From NCBI RefSeq assembly GCF_014635665.1, contig NZ_BMDG01000003.1, positions 186,001-250,000 on the forward strand: a stretch of DNA of 64,000 bases, written 5' to 3'. The notes under the pieces are model-generated. The model was not told the origin of the DNA and did not search any database. It saw only the letters and a program-made list of their open reading frames with translations. Position numbers and translations under genes: made by a program. The DNA comes from Isoptericola cucumis (lineage in GTDB: Bacteria > Actinomycetota > Actinomycetes > Actinomycetales > Cellulomonadaceae). This document shows, piece by piece, positions 18,049 to 27,366 of the stretch; the stretch's first letter is position 1; each line of letters starts with the position of its first letter.

Positions 18049-18642
18049 ATGGACGAGCCGACCATGGACGAGCCGCGGCGCACCGGCCGGATCGAGGTCG
18101 TCGCCGGACCGATGTTCGCCGGCAAGACGGAGGAGCTCGTGCGCCGCGTGCACCGGGCGCAGATCGCGCGGCGCGAGGTGGTCGTCGTAGCGCACGAGCT
18201 CGACACGCGCAGCGGCGTCGGGCGCGTGGCGTCGCACTCCGGGCTGGAGGTGGCCTCCGCGACGGCGGGCGAGGCCGGGGAGATCCCCGGCCTGGTCGGC
18301 GCAGGCACCGAGCTGCTCGCGGTGGACGAGGCGCAGTTCTTCGGCGCGGAGCTCGTCCCGGTGCTCGTGCGGCTCGCGGACGCGGGGCTGGTCGTCGTGG
18401 TGGCGGGCCTGTCGGTGACGTTCGACGGCCGGCCGTTCTCGCCGCTGCCGGAGCTGATGGCCGTGGCGGAGTCCGTCACCAAGCTCACCGCCGTGTGCAC
18501 GGTGTGCGGGCGCGACGCCGCCTATCACGTGCGGGTCCCGGGGGCGGTGCCCGACGAGGGTGACGCGCTGGTGCCGGTCGCCTCGCACGTGGGCGGCGCG
18601 GAGTCGTACGAGGCGCGCTGCCGGCGGCACCGCTCTCGGTGA
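18049..18642 (+). CDS. tdk: Thymidine kinase
   Basis: Type II thymidine kinase, which phosphorylates thymidine (and deoxyuridine) in salvage. The 197 residues show the P-loop GPMFAGKTEEL near residue 20, the Walker B DEAQFF, the lasso-region GLSVTFDGRPF, and a zinc site formed by CTVC and a C-terminal CRRH. The start at ATG 18049 gives the normal length; a second ATG lies 15 bases later. It converges on the desaturase gene with 28 bases between stops. Confidence 0.92.
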   Translation: MDEPTMDEPRRTGRIEVVAGPMFAGKTEELVRRVHRAQIARREVVVVAHELDTRSGVGRVASHSGLEVASATAGEAGEIPGLVGAGTELLAVDEAQFFGAELVPVLVRLADAGLVVVVAGLSVTFDGRPFSPLPELMAVAESVTKLTAVCTVCGRDAAYHVRVPGAVPDEGDALVPVASHVGGAESYEARCRRHRSR

Positions 18643-18670
18643 CGCCCGACGGCGTGCCGGTGAGATCGCC

Positions 18671-19768
18671 TCAGTAGCCGCGCATCTCGCGCCGCATGGG
18701 GCAGTCGAACGGGTCGCGGGCGGCGAGGCCGACGCGGTTGAGGTACGCGATCACGATGGCGTACGACCGGACCAGGCTCGTCTCCGTGTACGGCAGGTCG
18801 TGGGCGGCGCAGTGCTCGCGCACGAGCACCCGGGCGCGGGCCAGGTGCGGCCGCGGCATGCTCGGGAACAGGTGGTGCTCGATCTGGTGGTTGAGCCCGC
18901 CCATGAGCACGTTCATCGACCAGCCGCCGCGGATGTTGCGGGACGTCAGCACCTGCTTGGACAGGAAGTCGATGCGGCTCCCCTCGGGGATCATCGCCAT
19001 GCCCTTGTGGTTCGGTGCGAACGACGCGCCCATGTAGACGCCGAACACGGCGAGCTGGACGCCGAGGAACGCGAACGCCATGCCCAGCGGCAGCCAGGCG
19101 AACACGACGGCGAGGTAGATGCCGAGCCGCAGCCCGATCGTCACGAGCTCGCGCATGCGGGCGCGACGGTCGTCGCGGGTGCCCTGCAGCAGCGACCGCA
19201 CCGCCGTCACGTGCAGGTTGAGCCCTTCGAGGGTGAGCAGGGGAAAGAACAGCCAGCCCTGGCGGCGGGTGATCGCGCCCAGGAAACCGGTGTGGTCGTG
19301 CGCCGCCTCCTCCGTGAAGGAGATGACCCCCGGCGCGACGTCGGGGTCCTTGCCGACGTGGTTGGGGTTCGCGTGGTGGCGCGTGTGCTTGTTCATCCAC
19401 CAGGAGTAGCTGATGCCGACGACGGCGTTGGCGAGGATGCGCCCCACCCGGTCGTTGACGGGGCCCGACGCGAAGACCTGCCGGTGCGCCGCCTCGTGGG
19501 CGAGGAACGCCAACTGGGTGAAGATCACCCCGAGGGCGCCCGCGACGAGCAGCTGGAACCACGAGTCGCCGAGGAGCACGAACGCCGCCACCGTCCCGCC
19601 GAGCGCCAGGGTCAGCGCGACACCCACGGCCAGGTAGTACCCGTACGCCCGCCGCAGGAGGCCGGCCTCGCGCACCGCGCGGGACAGCGCGCTGTACGAG
19701 CTGGTGTGGGGTGCGGTGGCGATCCGGTCGGCCGGTGAGGGGTTGTCGACGACGGTGGCTGAGGTCAT
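18671..19768 (-). CDS. Membrane fatty acid (acyl-CoA/acyl-lipid) desaturase
   Basis: A membrane di-iron desaturase that adds a double bond to fatty acyl chains. It has all three histidine boxes: HEAAH (near residue 105), HTRHH (near 140) and HQIEHH (near 305). There are four to five membrane segments between residues 45 and 245. The 365-residue reading uses ATG 19768; a longer frame to 19873 runs through the promoter. The exact position of the double bond cannot be told. A near-palindrome upstream (19845-19860) may be its operator. Confidence 0.9.
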   Translation of the reverse strand: MTSATVVDNPSPADRIATAPHTSSYSALSRAVREAGLLRRAYGYYLAVGVALTLALGGTVAAFVLLGDSWFQLLVAGALGVIFTQLAFLAHEAAHRQVFASGPVNDRVGRILANAVVGISYSWWMNKHTRHHANPNHVGKDPDVAPGVISFTEEAAHDHTGFLGAITRRQGWLFFPLLTLEGLNLHVTAVRSLLQGTRDDRRARMRELVTIGLRLGIYLAVVFAWLPLGMAFAFLGVQLAVFGVYMGASFAPNHKGMAMIPEGSRIDFLSKQVLTSRNIRGGWSMNVLMGGLNHQIEHHLFPSMPRPHLARARVLVREHCAAHDLPYTETSLVRSYAIVIAYLNRVGLAARDPFDCPMRREMRGY

Positions 19769-19844
19769 GCGGGCCTCGCAAGGGTCGTGGTCGGCTTCCC
19801 AGCCGGGGAGGTGAGCAGGTGCTCGGTCGTGCGGATGCTTCGAC

Positions 19845-19860
19845 CCTACGGGTGCGTAGG
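19845..19860. promoter_or_regulatory. Inverted repeat upstream of the desaturase gene
   Basis: CCTACGGGTGCGTAGG is a 6-4-6 inverted repeat about 80 bases before the desaturase start, between the desaturase and the inositol-phosphatase-like gene. It looks like a repressor operator (TetR-like size). The cognate regulator is not in the window. Confidence 0.4.
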
Positions 19861-19946
19861 TTGGGTCCGACAAGGGGGACAGCCCCCGACCTGGCCCGGT
19901 GCGGCCCCGGTGCGGCTCGGTGCGGCCGGGCGCGGCGGACGACCGC

Positions 19947-20771
19947 TCAGGCGTCGATCAGCGCCAGGATCCGGTGCGCCGTCGCGGTGTCGGCGGCGGC
20001 GACCAGCCCGCGGCCACCACGGACCGGGCCGCCGTCGAGATCGACGAGCACGCAGCCCGCGGCCTCGCACACCGCGAGGGCGGCGGCGAAGTGCACGCTG
20101 CCGTCGAACGACCCGTCCGTGACGTATGCCGCCTGCTTCCCGGCGGCGACCCACGCGAGCGCAAGCGTCGAGGAGGAGACGCGCACGCCGAACGCCGCGC
20201 GGAAGGCGGGCGACGCGACGAGCCGGGGCCCCACGAGCGCGCCCGAGCCGTCGACGTTCACGGTGACGAGCCTGCTGACCGCCGAGGGCTGCAGCGGCAG
20301 GTCCGGTCCGCCGGCCGGACGGCGCAGCCACGCGCCGGTGCCGTCGGTCCACGACACCTCGCCGGTCTGCGGGTCGGCGACCGCTGCCGCGGTGAACCGT
20401 TCGGACGAGTCCGCCCCCTCGCCCGGGGTTGTGACCCCGAGAGCGACGTTGACGCAGAACGGCGGTGTCCCGGCGGCGAAGTTGAGCGTGCCGCACAACG
20501 GGTCCACGTACCAGCGGCGCCCTGCGTCGAGGGGGCCGGTGCCGCCGAGCTCCTCGCCGAGGATCCTGTCGCGGGGCCGCGCCGCGGAGATCACGCCGCG
20601 GACGGCGCGCTCGCTCGCCAGGTCGGCATCGGTGGCGAAGTCGAGGCCGGACTTGGCCTGCCGCGACAGCGGACCGCCGAAAGCATCCGCCACCTCGGCC
20701 GCGCCGGCCATGGCCGCCCTGACCGCCAGCTCGGCGTCGGACCGGGTGCCGGGGGCGTCGTCGCTGGTCAT
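19947..20771 (-). CDS. Inositol monophosphatase-like protein with altered metal site
   Basis: The 274-residue protein has the fold and motifs of the inositol monophosphatase/CysQ superfamily: GEE at 72-74, WYVDPLCGTLNFAA at 87-100, and a C-terminal VHFAAALAVCEAAGCV segment. The second metal-binding Asp of the DPxDGT motif is Cys93. The Asp of the usual WDxAA motif is His227 (sequence VHFAA). The catalytic metal site therefore differs from classical family members, and either a different metal or a non-phosphatase role is possible. The gene lies between the desaturase and the methyltransferase genes on the same strand. Family placement is sure; activity is not. Confidence 0.8.
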   Translation of the reverse strand: MTSDDAPGTRSDAELAVRAAMAGAAEVADAFGGPLSRQAKSGLDFATDADLASERAVRGVISAARPRDRILGEELGGTGPLDAGRRWYVDPLCGTLNFAAGTPPFCVNVALGVTTPGEGADSSERFTAAAVADPQTGEVSWTDGTGAWLRRPAGGPDLPLQPSAVSRLVTVNVDGSGALVGPRLVASPAFRAAFGVRVSSSTLALAWVAAGKQAAYVTDGSFDGSVHFAAALAVCEAAGCVLVDLDGGPVRGGRGLVAAADTATAHRILALIDA

Positions 20772-20838
20772 GGCGCGATCCTGCCAGACGCCGACCGGCC
20801 ACGACCGGCAGCCAGCCCTCCGGCCCGGCCGGCTCCCG

Positions 20839-21462
20839 TCAGTCCTCGACGAGCGGCACGAACGAGTAGGTCCCGTGCTCGCTGACCAGCACGTGGCCGT
20901 CGGTGTCCCGTTCGACCAGGGTCATCACGTGCCGCACCGGGACCACCATGCGGCCGCCGGGCGCGACCAGGTCCACGAGGGCCTCGGGCATCGTGTCGGC
21001 CGCGGCCGACACCAGCACCCGGTCCCAGCCGCCGGGCCGGGGGACGCCGAGCTCGTCGGGCAGCGAGCGGACCACCCGCGCCCACGGCATCCGGGCGCGG
21101 CGCACGTTCGCCGCCCCCCAGGCGGCGAGGTCGGGGAGCCGCTCGACGCCGAGCACCTCGCCCTCCGGCCCGACCAGGCGGGCCAGGATCGCCGTCGTCC
21201 ACCCCGAGCCGGCGCCGACGTCGAGCACGCTCGCCCCGGCCGGCACCTGCAGCAGGCGCAGCATGGCCGCGACCGTCGAGGGCTGGGAGCACGTCTGTGC
21301 GTGCCCGATCTCGAGCGGGCGGTCCTCGTGCGCCCAGCGCAGCCGGTTGCGGGGCAGGAACCCGCGCCGGTCGACGTCGCGCATCGCTCGCACGACGTCG
21401 TCGGCGCGGCCGCCGCCGGGCTCGCCGGCCGGGGCTCCGTCCTGGTCGGGTCGGGACTCCAT
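20839..21462 (-). CDS. pcm: Protein-L-isoaspartate O-methyltransferase family protein
   Basis: An SAM-dependent methyltransferase of the PCMT family, which starts repair of isoaspartyl residues. The 207 residues include QTCSQPSTVAAML, the PCMT substrate-region motif, and the SAM-binding motif I VLDVGAGSGWTTA near residue 80. Motif II (VERLPDLA) and a C-terminal APGGRMVVPV follow. ATG 21462 is the likely start; the frame continues to 21732 but crosses the rplU promoter. It is divergent from rplU. Some actinobacterial members act on other substrates, so the exact substrate is not certain. Confidence 0.82.
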   Translation of the reverse strand: MESRPDQDGAPAGEPGGGRADDVVRAMRDVDRRGFLPRNRLRWAHEDRPLEIGHAQTCSQPSTVAAMLRLLQVPAGASVLDVGAGSGWTTAILARLVGPEGEVLGVERLPDLAAWGAANVRRARMPWARVVRSLPDELGVPRPGGWDRVLVSAAADTMPEALVDLVAPGGRMVVPVRHVMTLVERDTDGHVLVSEHGTYSFVPLVED

Positions 21463-21542
21463 GGGACCATCGTCACGCGCGCGGCGTCTCCTCACCCGAG
21501 GGGGCGAGTGGGCGACGTCACGGGTCTCGTCGGGCGACGGGT

Positions 21543-21571
21543 TTGTCCCGCCTGGCAGCGTCGCGTAAAGT
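21543..21571 (+). promoter_or_regulatory. Promoter of the rplU-rpmA operon
   Basis: TTGTCC (21543-21548) and TAAAGT (21566-21571) are separated by 17 bases, a good vegetative sigma match in otherwise GC-rich DNA. It would give a leader of about 135 bases before rplU. I see no clear riboswitch or ribosomal-protein binding fold in the leader. Confidence 0.55.
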
Positions 21572-21712
21572 AGGGCGTCGGCGCGCTCTCGGTGCGCCAG
21601 TCCCGCGTGCCCAGGACGCACCGCACTCGACCGCCGCGGCGGAGCGAGTTGCAGACCAAGTCGGTGACGAACGTCGTGCGGCACGCCCAGACCAGAAGAG
21701 ATGAGCAGCAAC

Positions 21713-22021
21713 GTGGTGTACGCGATCGTCAAGGCCGGTGGCCGTCAGGAAAAGGTGTCCGTCGGGGACATCGTCGTCATGGACCGGGTCCAGGCCCAGG
21801 CCGGCGACACGGTGGAGCTGCCCGCGCTGCTGCTGGTGGACGGGGAGAAGGTGACCTCCGACGCCGAGAAGCTCGCGAAGGTCAAGGTCACCGCTGAGGT
21901 CGTGCGGGACGCCAAGGGCCCCAAGATCACGATCCTCAAGTACAAGAACAAGACCGGCTACCGCAAGCGCCAGGGTCACCGTCAGCAGCTGACCCGCCTC
22001 AAGGTCACCGGTATCAAGTGA
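21713..22021 (+). CDS. rplU: 50S ribosomal protein L21
   Basis: L21 of the large subunit, 102 residues from GTG 21713 ([19 protein letters not shown]). That start matches the family N-terminus and normal length. An in-frame ATG at 21701 would add four residues, but its ribosome site (AGAAGAG) would be immediately adjacent. The C-terminus [16 protein letters not shown] is typical. It is followed by rpmA after 72 bases, the standard pairing. Confidence 0.96.
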   Translation: MVYAIVKAGGRQEKVSVGDIVVMDRVQAQAGDTVELPALLLVDGEKVTSDAEKLAKVKVTAEVVRDAKGPKITILKYKNKTGYRKRQGHRQQLTRLKVTGIK

Positions 22022-22093
22022 CTTCCCCGCGGCCGACGGTGACGTCGACCGCCTCGGATCCACTTCGTTCTTCGTAGAAAGCAGGACTGACAG

Positions 22094-22351
22094 ATGGCAC
22101 ACAAGAAGGGCGCGAGCTCCTCGCGCAACGGTCGTGACTCGAACTCGCAGCGCCTCGGCGTGAAGCGCTACGGCGGCCAGGTCGTCAAGGCCGGCGAGAT
22201 CATCGTCCGCCAGCGTGGCACGCACTTCCACCCCGGCGACAACGTCGGCCGTGGCGGCGACGACACGCTGTTCGCGCTGACCGCCGGCTCGGTCGCCTTC
22301 GGCACCCGCCGTGGCCGCAAGGTCATCGACATCGTCGCGGCCGAGGTCTGA
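22094..22351 (+). CDS. rpmA: 50S ribosomal protein L27
   Basis: An 85-residue L27 located near the peptidyl transferase centre. It starts [20 protein letters not shown], with the conserved N-terminal tail that reaches the tRNA site, and contains [20 protein letters not shown]. There is no N-terminal extension of the cleaved Firmicutes type. It is cotranscribed with rplU and ends before a strong terminator. Confidence 0.97.
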   Translation: MAHKKGASSSRNGRDSNSQRLGVKRYGGQVVKAGEIIVRQRGTHFHPGDNVGRGGDDTLFALTAGSVAFGTRRGRKVIDIVAAEV

Positions 22352-22372
22352 GCCTCGTCGTAACCTCCCGCA

Positions 22373-22407
22373 CGAGAGGGGCGCACCGGTGCGGTGCGCC
22401 CCTCTCG
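22373..22407 (+). terminator. Terminator after rpmA
   Basis: CGAGAGGGGCGCACC (22373-22387) pairs perfectly with 22393-22407 around a GGTGC loop, 22 bases after the rpmA stop. A 15-bp stem without a T-run is usual for actinobacterial terminators. It separates the ribosomal genes from obgE. Confidence 0.8.
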
Positions 22408-22460
22408 CGTGTTCCGTCCCGTCAGGGACCACCCCCGCGCAGTCCTGAGAGGATCTGACC

Positions 22461-23978
22461 ATGGCCAGCTTCGTCGATCGCGTGGTGCTGCACGCCTCAG
22501 GTGGTGACGGCGGGCACGGTGTCGCATCGATCCGCCGCGAGAAGTTCAAGCCGCTCGCCGGCCCCGACGGGGGCAACGGCGGCGACGGGGGCACCGTCCG
22601 GCTCGTCGTCGACCCGCAGACGACCACGCTGCTGGAGTACCACCACTCGCCCCACCGGCACGCCACCAACGGCACGCAGGGCATGGGCGACGACCGCGAC
22701 GGCGCCAACGGGCCCGACCTCGTGCTGCGCGTCCCGGACGGGACCGTGGTCAAGGACACCGACGGCACCGTGCTCGCGGACCTCGTCGGGGCCGGCGCCG
22801 AGTACGTCGTGGCACACGGCGGGCGCGGCGGCCTGGGCAACCGTGCCCTGTCGTCCCCGAAGCGCAAGGCCCCGGGCTTCGCGCTGCTGGGCGAGCCCGG
22901 CGAGCAGGCCGACGTCGTGCTCGAGGTCAAGACGATCGCGGACGTCGCGCTCGTCGGCTACCCGAGCGCCGGCAAGTCGTCGCTGGTCGCCGCCGTCTCG
23001 GCCGCGCGACCCAAGATCGCCGACTACCCGTTCACGACGCTCGTGCCCAACCTGGGCGTCGTGCAGGCGGGCGACTCGCGCTTCACCGTGGCCGACGTGC
23101 CGGGCCTCATCCCGGGCGCCAGCGAGGGCCGCGGGCTCGGGCTGGAGTTCCTGCGCCACATCGAGCGCACCGCCGTCATCGTGCACGTGCTGGACTGCGC
23201 GACCCTCGAGCCGGGCCGCGACCCCGTCAGCGACCTCGACGTCATCGAGGCCGAGCTCGCCGCCTACTCACAGGACCCGGGCATCTCGGGCGGGCGCGTG
23301 CCGCTCGCCGAGCGGCCCCGGCTGGTGGTGCTCAACAAGATCGACGTGCCGGAGGCGCGCGAGCTCGCGGACCTCGTGAAGCCCGACCTGGAGGCGCGCG
23401 GCCTGCAGGTCTTCGAGATCTCGACGGCCAGCCACGAGGGCCTGCGCCCGCTGACGTTCGCGCTCGCCGAGCTCGTCGAGCGCGCGCGGGCGGCCGCGCC
23501 CGCACCCGAGCCGGAGCGCATCGTGCTGCGGCCGCGAGCCGTCGACGAGGCGGGCTTCACCGTCACCGCGAAGCGGGACCACGAGGGCACCTACTACGAG
23601 GTGCGCGGCTCCAAGCCGGAACGCTGGGTGCGCCAGACCGACTTCAACAACGACGAGGCCGTCGGCTTCCTCGCGGACCGGCTCGCCAAGCTCGGCGTGG
23701 AGGACCGGCTCTTCAAGGCCGGCGCCGTCGCGGGCGACGAGGTGCGGATCGGCGACCCGCGCAACGCCGTCGTCTTCGACTGGGAGCCCACCCTGATCAC
23801 GGGGCCCGAGCTCCTCGGCGCGCGCGGCACGGACCTCCGGTTCGACGAGAGCTCGCGGCCCACGCGCGCCGCCAAGCGGCGCGAGTTCACCGAGCGCATG
23901 GACGCCAAGTCCGAGGCGCGCCGCGAGCTGTGGACCGAGCGCGAGTCCGGGCACTGGACCGACCCCGACGAAGACTGA
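22461..23978 (+). CDS. obgE: GTPase Obg/CgtA
   Basis: An essential GTPase in 50S ribosome assembly and stress control. The 505 residues show a glycine-rich Obg fold (1-158, with GGNGGDGG). The G domain has [10 protein letters not shown] (G1), the switch region [21 protein letters not shown] (G3) and NKID (G4). An OCT domain spans about 345-425, and a charged tail ends the protein. A GAGAGGA ribosome site lies 8 bases before the ATG. Its placement after rpmA and before proB is conserved in actinobacteria. Confidence 0.97.
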   Translation: MASFVDRVVLHASGGDGGHGVASIRREKFKPLAGPDGGNGGDGGTVRLVVDPQTTTLLEYHHSPHRHATNGTQGMGDDRDGANGPDLVLRVPDGTVVKDTDGTVLADLVGAGAEYVVAHGGRGGLGNRALSSPKRKAPGFALLGEPGEQADVVLEVKTIADVALVGYPSAGKSSLVAAVSAARPKIADYPFTTLVPNLGVVQAGDSRFTVADVPGLIPGASEGRGLGLEFLRHIERTAVIVHVLDCATLEPGRDPVSDLDVIEAELAAYSQDPGISGGRVPLAERPRLVVLNKIDVPEARELADLVKPDLEARGLQVFEISTASHEGLRPLTFALAELVERARAAAPAPEPERIVLRPRAVDEAGFTVTAKRDHEGTYYEVRGSKPERWVRQTDFNNDEAVGFLADRLAKLGVEDRLFKAGAVAGDEVRIGDPRNAVVFDWEPTLITGPELLGARGTDLRFDESSRPTRAAKRREFTERMDAKSEARRELWTERESGHWTDPDED

Positions 23979-23999
23979 CCGGCGCGGGATGATGTGGGG

Positions 24000-25127
24000 G
24001 TGAACGCCGCCACCTCCCGCGCCAGTCTCCCGGGCGCGCGCCGCGTCGTCGTCAAGATCGGCTCGTCCTCGCTGACGGGGCCGGACGGTCACCTCGACCT
24101 CGACGCGCTGCGCGCGCTGGTCGACGTGCTCGCCGAGCGGGTCGCCGCGGGCGGCCAGGTCGTCCTGGTCACGTCGGGGGCGATCTCGGCGGGCATCGGG
24201 CCGCTCGGCCTGACGCACCGCCCGCGCGACCTCGCGACCATGCAGGCCGCGGCCATGATCGGCCAGAGCCAGCTCGTGGCCCGCTACACCGAGGCCTTCG
24301 CCGTCCACGGCCTGCGGGTGGGCCAGGTGCTGCTGACGGCGGAGGACACGGTGCGCCGGTGGCGCTACCGCAACGCGCAGCGCTCCCTCGAGCGCCTGCT
24401 CGCGCTCGGCGTCGTGCCGGTCGTCAACGAGAACGACGCCGTCACCACCGACGAGCTCAAGTTCGGGGACAACGACCGGCTCGCGGCCCTCGTCTCGCAC
24501 CTGGTGCGGGCGGACGCGCTCGTGCTCCTCACCGACGTGGACGGCCTGCACGACGCGCCCCCGTCCCGCCCCGGCGCCCGCCGGATCCCGCACGTGTCCC
24601 GCCTGGACGAGGTCGCCGGCGTCGAGGTGACGGCCCGTGGCAGCTCGGTGGGCACCGGGGGGATGGTCACCAAGCTCGAGTCGGTGCGCATCGCGACGGG
24701 GGCGGGCGTGCCCGCCGTGCTCACGGCCGCGCCGCAGGCCCGCGCCGCCCTCGCCGGCGACGACGTGGGCACCTTCTTCGCGGCCACCGGGCGGCGGACG
24801 TCGGCGCGCCGGCTCTGGATCGCGCACGCCGCCCGCTCCCGCGGCCGGCTGCACCTGGACGACGGCGCGGCGCGGGCGGTGCTCGGGGGGCGGGCGTCGC
24901 TGCTGCCCGCAGGCGTGACCCGGGTCGAGGGCGCGTTCGACGCGGGCGACACGGTCGAGCTGGTCGCCCCGGGCGGCGCGGTCGTGGCGCGGGGGCTTGT
25001 CGCGTTCGACTCCAGGGAGCTGCCGGGGCTGCTCGGCCGGTCGACCTACGACCTGCGCGCCGAGCGGGGGGAGGGGTACGACCGGGAGGTCGTGCACCGC
25101 GACGACCTCGTGCTCGAGCACCGCTGA
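24000..25127 (+). CDS. proB: Glutamate 5-kinase
   Basis: The first enzyme of proline synthesis; it phosphorylates glutamate with ATP. It has the amino-acid-kinase motif VVVKIGSSSLTG, the substrate-binding segment VVNENDAVTTDE, and GTGGMVTK. A C-terminal PUA domain spans about 285-370. Two GTG starts are possible (23994 and 24000); I use 24000, giving 375 residues. It lies 21 bases after obgE and 75 bases before proA. Confidence 0.95.
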   Translation: MNAATSRASLPGARRVVVKIGSSSLTGPDGHLDLDALRALVDVLAERVAAGGQVVLVTSGAISAGIGPLGLTHRPRDLATMQAAAMIGQSQLVARYTEAFAVHGLRVGQVLLTAEDTVRRWRYRNAQRSLERLLALGVVPVVNENDAVTTDELKFGDNDRLAALVSHLVRADALVLLTDVDGLHDAPPSRPGARRIPHVSRLDEVAGVEVTARGSSVGTGGMVTKLESVRIATGAGVPAVLTAAPQARAALAGDDVGTFFAATGRRTSARRLWIAHAARSRGRLHLDDGAARAVLGGRASLLPAGVTRVEGAFDAGDTVELVAPGGAVVARGLVAFDSRELPGLLGRSTYDLRAERGEGYDREVVHRDDLVLEHR

Positions 25128-25202
25128 GGCCCGCCGCCGCGCACCGTCCCTCCAGGTGAGAGGGGCCTGCCGCCGCGCGCCGCAGCGTCGTACCCTCGGG
25201 GG

Positions 25203-26513
25203 ATGACGACGACCCTCACCGAGGACCAGACCTCCGGCGCGGGCGGCCTGGACGTCACGGCCGCCGTGCACGACGTCGCCCGCCGTGCCCAGGTCGCGTC
25301 GCGCGCGCTGGCGACGGCGACGCGGTCCACCAAGGACGCCGCCCTGCACGCGATCGCCGACGCGCTCGTCGCGTCGTCCGCCGCGATCGTCGAGGCCAAC
25401 GCCGAGGACGTCGCCCGCGGCCGCGAGCGCGGGCTGAGCGACGGCCTGCTGGACCGGCTCGCGCTCACCCCGGGACGGGTCGGGGGGATCGCGGACGCGC
25501 TGCGCGAGCTCGCCGGGCTGCCGGACCCGGTGGGGGAGGTGGTGCGCGGGCAGACGCTGCCCAACGGCCTGCGGCTGCGCCAGCTGCGCGTGCCGATGGG
25601 CGTGGTCGGGATGATCTACGAGGCCCGGCCGAACGTCACGGTCGACGCCGCGGGCCTCGCGCTGAAGTCGGGCAACGCCGTGATCCTGCGTGGCGGGAGC
25701 GCCGCGGCGTCGTCGAACGCCGTCGTCGTGGACACCCTGCGGGGCGCGCTCGAGGGCCAGGGGCTGCCGGCCGACCTCGTGCAGACCATCGACGCGTACG
25801 GTCGCGAGGGCGGTGTCGCGCTCATGCGGGCGCGTGGGCTGGTCGACGTGCTCGTCCCGCGCGGCGGGGCCGACCTGATCCGCACCGTCGTGGAGTCCTC
25901 GACGGTGCCGGTCATCGAGACGGGCGTGGGCAACGTGCACGTGTACGTCGACGCCACCGCGGACGTCGCGGACGCCACCCGGATCGTCCTGAACGCCAAG
26001 ACCCAGCGCGTCGGGGTCTGCAACGCGGCCGAGACGCTGCTGGTGCACGCCGACGCCGCGCCGGCGTTCCTGCCGGACGCCCTCGCGGCGCTCGCCGAGG
26101 CCGGCGTGCTGCTGCACGCCGACGAGCGGGCGGCGGCGCTCGCGCCCTCCGGCGCCCGGGTCGTGCCGGCGACGGACGCCGACTGGGCGACGGAGTACCT
26201 CGCCCTCGAGCTCGCCGTCCGCGTGGTGGACTCGCTCGACGAGGCGATCGACCACATCCGCACCTGGTCGTCGGGCCACACCGAGGCGATCCTCACCCGT
26301 GACCTCACGGCCTCCGAGCGGTTCGTGGCGGAGGTGGACTCGGCCGCCGTGATGGTCAACGCCTCGACCCGGTTCACCGACGGCGGGCAGCTGGGGCTCG
26401 GCGCGGAGATCGGCATCTCCACCCAGAAGCTGCACGCGCGAGGGCCGATGGGGCTCGCGGAGCTCACCACCACCAAGTGGGTCGTGACGGGCGACGGGCA
26501 CGTGCGGCCCTGA
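25203..26513 (+). CDS. proA: Glutamate-5-semialdehyde dehydrogenase (gamma-glutamyl phosphate reductase)
   Basis: The second proline-synthesis enzyme, which reduces glutamyl-5-phosphate to the semialdehyde with NADPH. The 436 residues are of normal length. Motifs include [20 protein letters not shown], the signature [15 protein letters not shown] with the catalytic Cys near residue 275, and the C-terminal [18 protein letters not shown]. It follows proB on the same strand, so ProB and ProA probably act as a complex that channels the labile phosphate. Confidence 0.96.
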   Translation: MTTTLTEDQTSGAGGLDVTAAVHDVARRAQVASRALATATRSTKDAALHAIADALVASSAAIVEANAEDVARGRERGLSDGLLDRLALTPGRVGGIADALRELAGLPDPVGEVVRGQTLPNGLRLRQLRVPMGVVGMIYEARPNVTVDAAGLALKSGNAVILRGGSAAASSNAVVVDTLRGALEGQGLPADLVQTIDAYGREGGVALMRARGLVDVLVPRGGADLIRTVVESSTVPVIETGVGNVHVYVDATADVADATRIVLNAKTQRVGVCNAAETLLVHADAAPAFLPDALAALAEAGVLLHADERAAALAPSGARVVPATDADWATEYLALELAVRVVDSLDEAIDHIRTWSSGHTEAILTRDLTASERFVAEVDSAAVMVNASTRFTDGGQLGLGAEIGISTQKLHARGPMGLAELTTTKWVVTGDGHVRP

Positions 26514-26576
26514 CGTACGCGCGTGAGAGACTGACCACCGACCACACCGCTTCACGCATGACGCACAGGAGGAACC

Positions 26577-26729
26577 GTGCTGCACACCGCCGTCCAGGTC
26601 GCCCAGGAGGCCGCCGAGCACAGCGCCGGGGGGATCCCGCCGGTCGTCCTCGGCGCCCTCGCCTTCGGTGGGCTCGTCGCCGCGCTCCTGGTGACGTACG
26701 CCTTCCGCAACGTCAACAACCGCCACTGA
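26577..26729 (+). CDS. Small single-span membrane protein (50 aa)
   Basis: A short gene between proA and nadD. A strong ribosome site AGGAGG (26567-26572) sits 4 bases before GTG 26577. The product has an amphipathic N-terminus [19 protein letters not shown] and one membrane segment, [20 protein letters not shown]. It ends in the polar tail [10 protein letters not shown]. Similar tiny membrane proteins occur at this position in related actinobacteria as far as I recall, but no function is known to me. The ribosome site, the clean hydrophobic span and the tight spacing to nadD support it as a gene. Confidence 0.75.
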   Translation: MLHTAVQVAQEAAEHSAGGIPPVVLGALAFGGLVAALLVTYAFRNVNNRH

Positions 26730-26748
26730 CGGCCACCGTACGGCCAGA

Positions 26749-27366
26749 GTGAGCCACGCGCCTGACGGTCAGCGACGCCCACGCCTGGGGGTGATGGGCG
26801 GCACGTTCGACCCGATCCACCACGGTCACCTCGTCGCCGCCTCCGAGGCGGCGGCGCTTCTCGGCCTCGACGAGGTCGTCTTCGTCCCGACGGGCAAGCC
26901 GACGTTCAAGCAGGACCAGCACGTGTCGGCGGCCGAGCACCGCTACCTCATGACGGTGATCGCGACGGCCTCCAACCCGCGCTTCACCGTGAGCCGGGTG
27001 GACATCGACCGGCCGGGTCTCACCTACACCGTCGACACGCTGCGCGACCTGCACGGCGCGCGCCCGGACGCCGACCTGTACTTCATCAGCGGCGCGGACG
27101 CCATCGAGCAGATCCTCACCTGGAAGGATGCCGCGGAGCTGTGGAAGATGGCACACTTCGTGGCTGTCACGCGGCCGGGGCACCAGCTCACGGTTGACGG
27201 ACTGCCGACGGACGGGGTGACCACGCTCGAGGTCCCCGCGCTCGCCATCTCGTCCAGCGACTGTCGCCGACGGGCGCAGGCAGGTCAGCCGGTGTGGTAC
27301 CTGGTGCCGGACGGCGTGGTCCAGTACATCGCCAAGCACGGTCTGTATCGAGGTCTCGATGAGTGA
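26749..27366 (+). CDS. nadD: Nicotinate-nucleotide adenylyltransferase
   Basis: It makes deamido-NAD from nicotinate mononucleotide and ATP. The nucleotidyltransferase signature [12 protein letters not shown] lies near residue 17. [14 protein letters not shown] and the C-terminal [14 protein letters not shown] (ISSTxxR-type) complete the active site. The 205 residues start at GTG 26749, 19 bases after the small membrane protein. It overlaps the next gene by 8 bases, indicating translational coupling. Confidence 0.95.
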   Translation: MSHAPDGQRRPRLGVMGGTFDPIHHGHLVAASEAAALLGLDEVVFVPTGKPTFKQDQHVSAAEHRYLMTVIATASNPRFTVSRVDIDRPGLTYTVDTLRDLHGARPDADLYFISGADAIEQILTWKDAAELWKMAHFVAVTRPGHQLTVDGLPTDGVTTLEVPALAISSSDCRRRAQAGQPVWYLVPDGVVQYIAKHGLYRGLDE

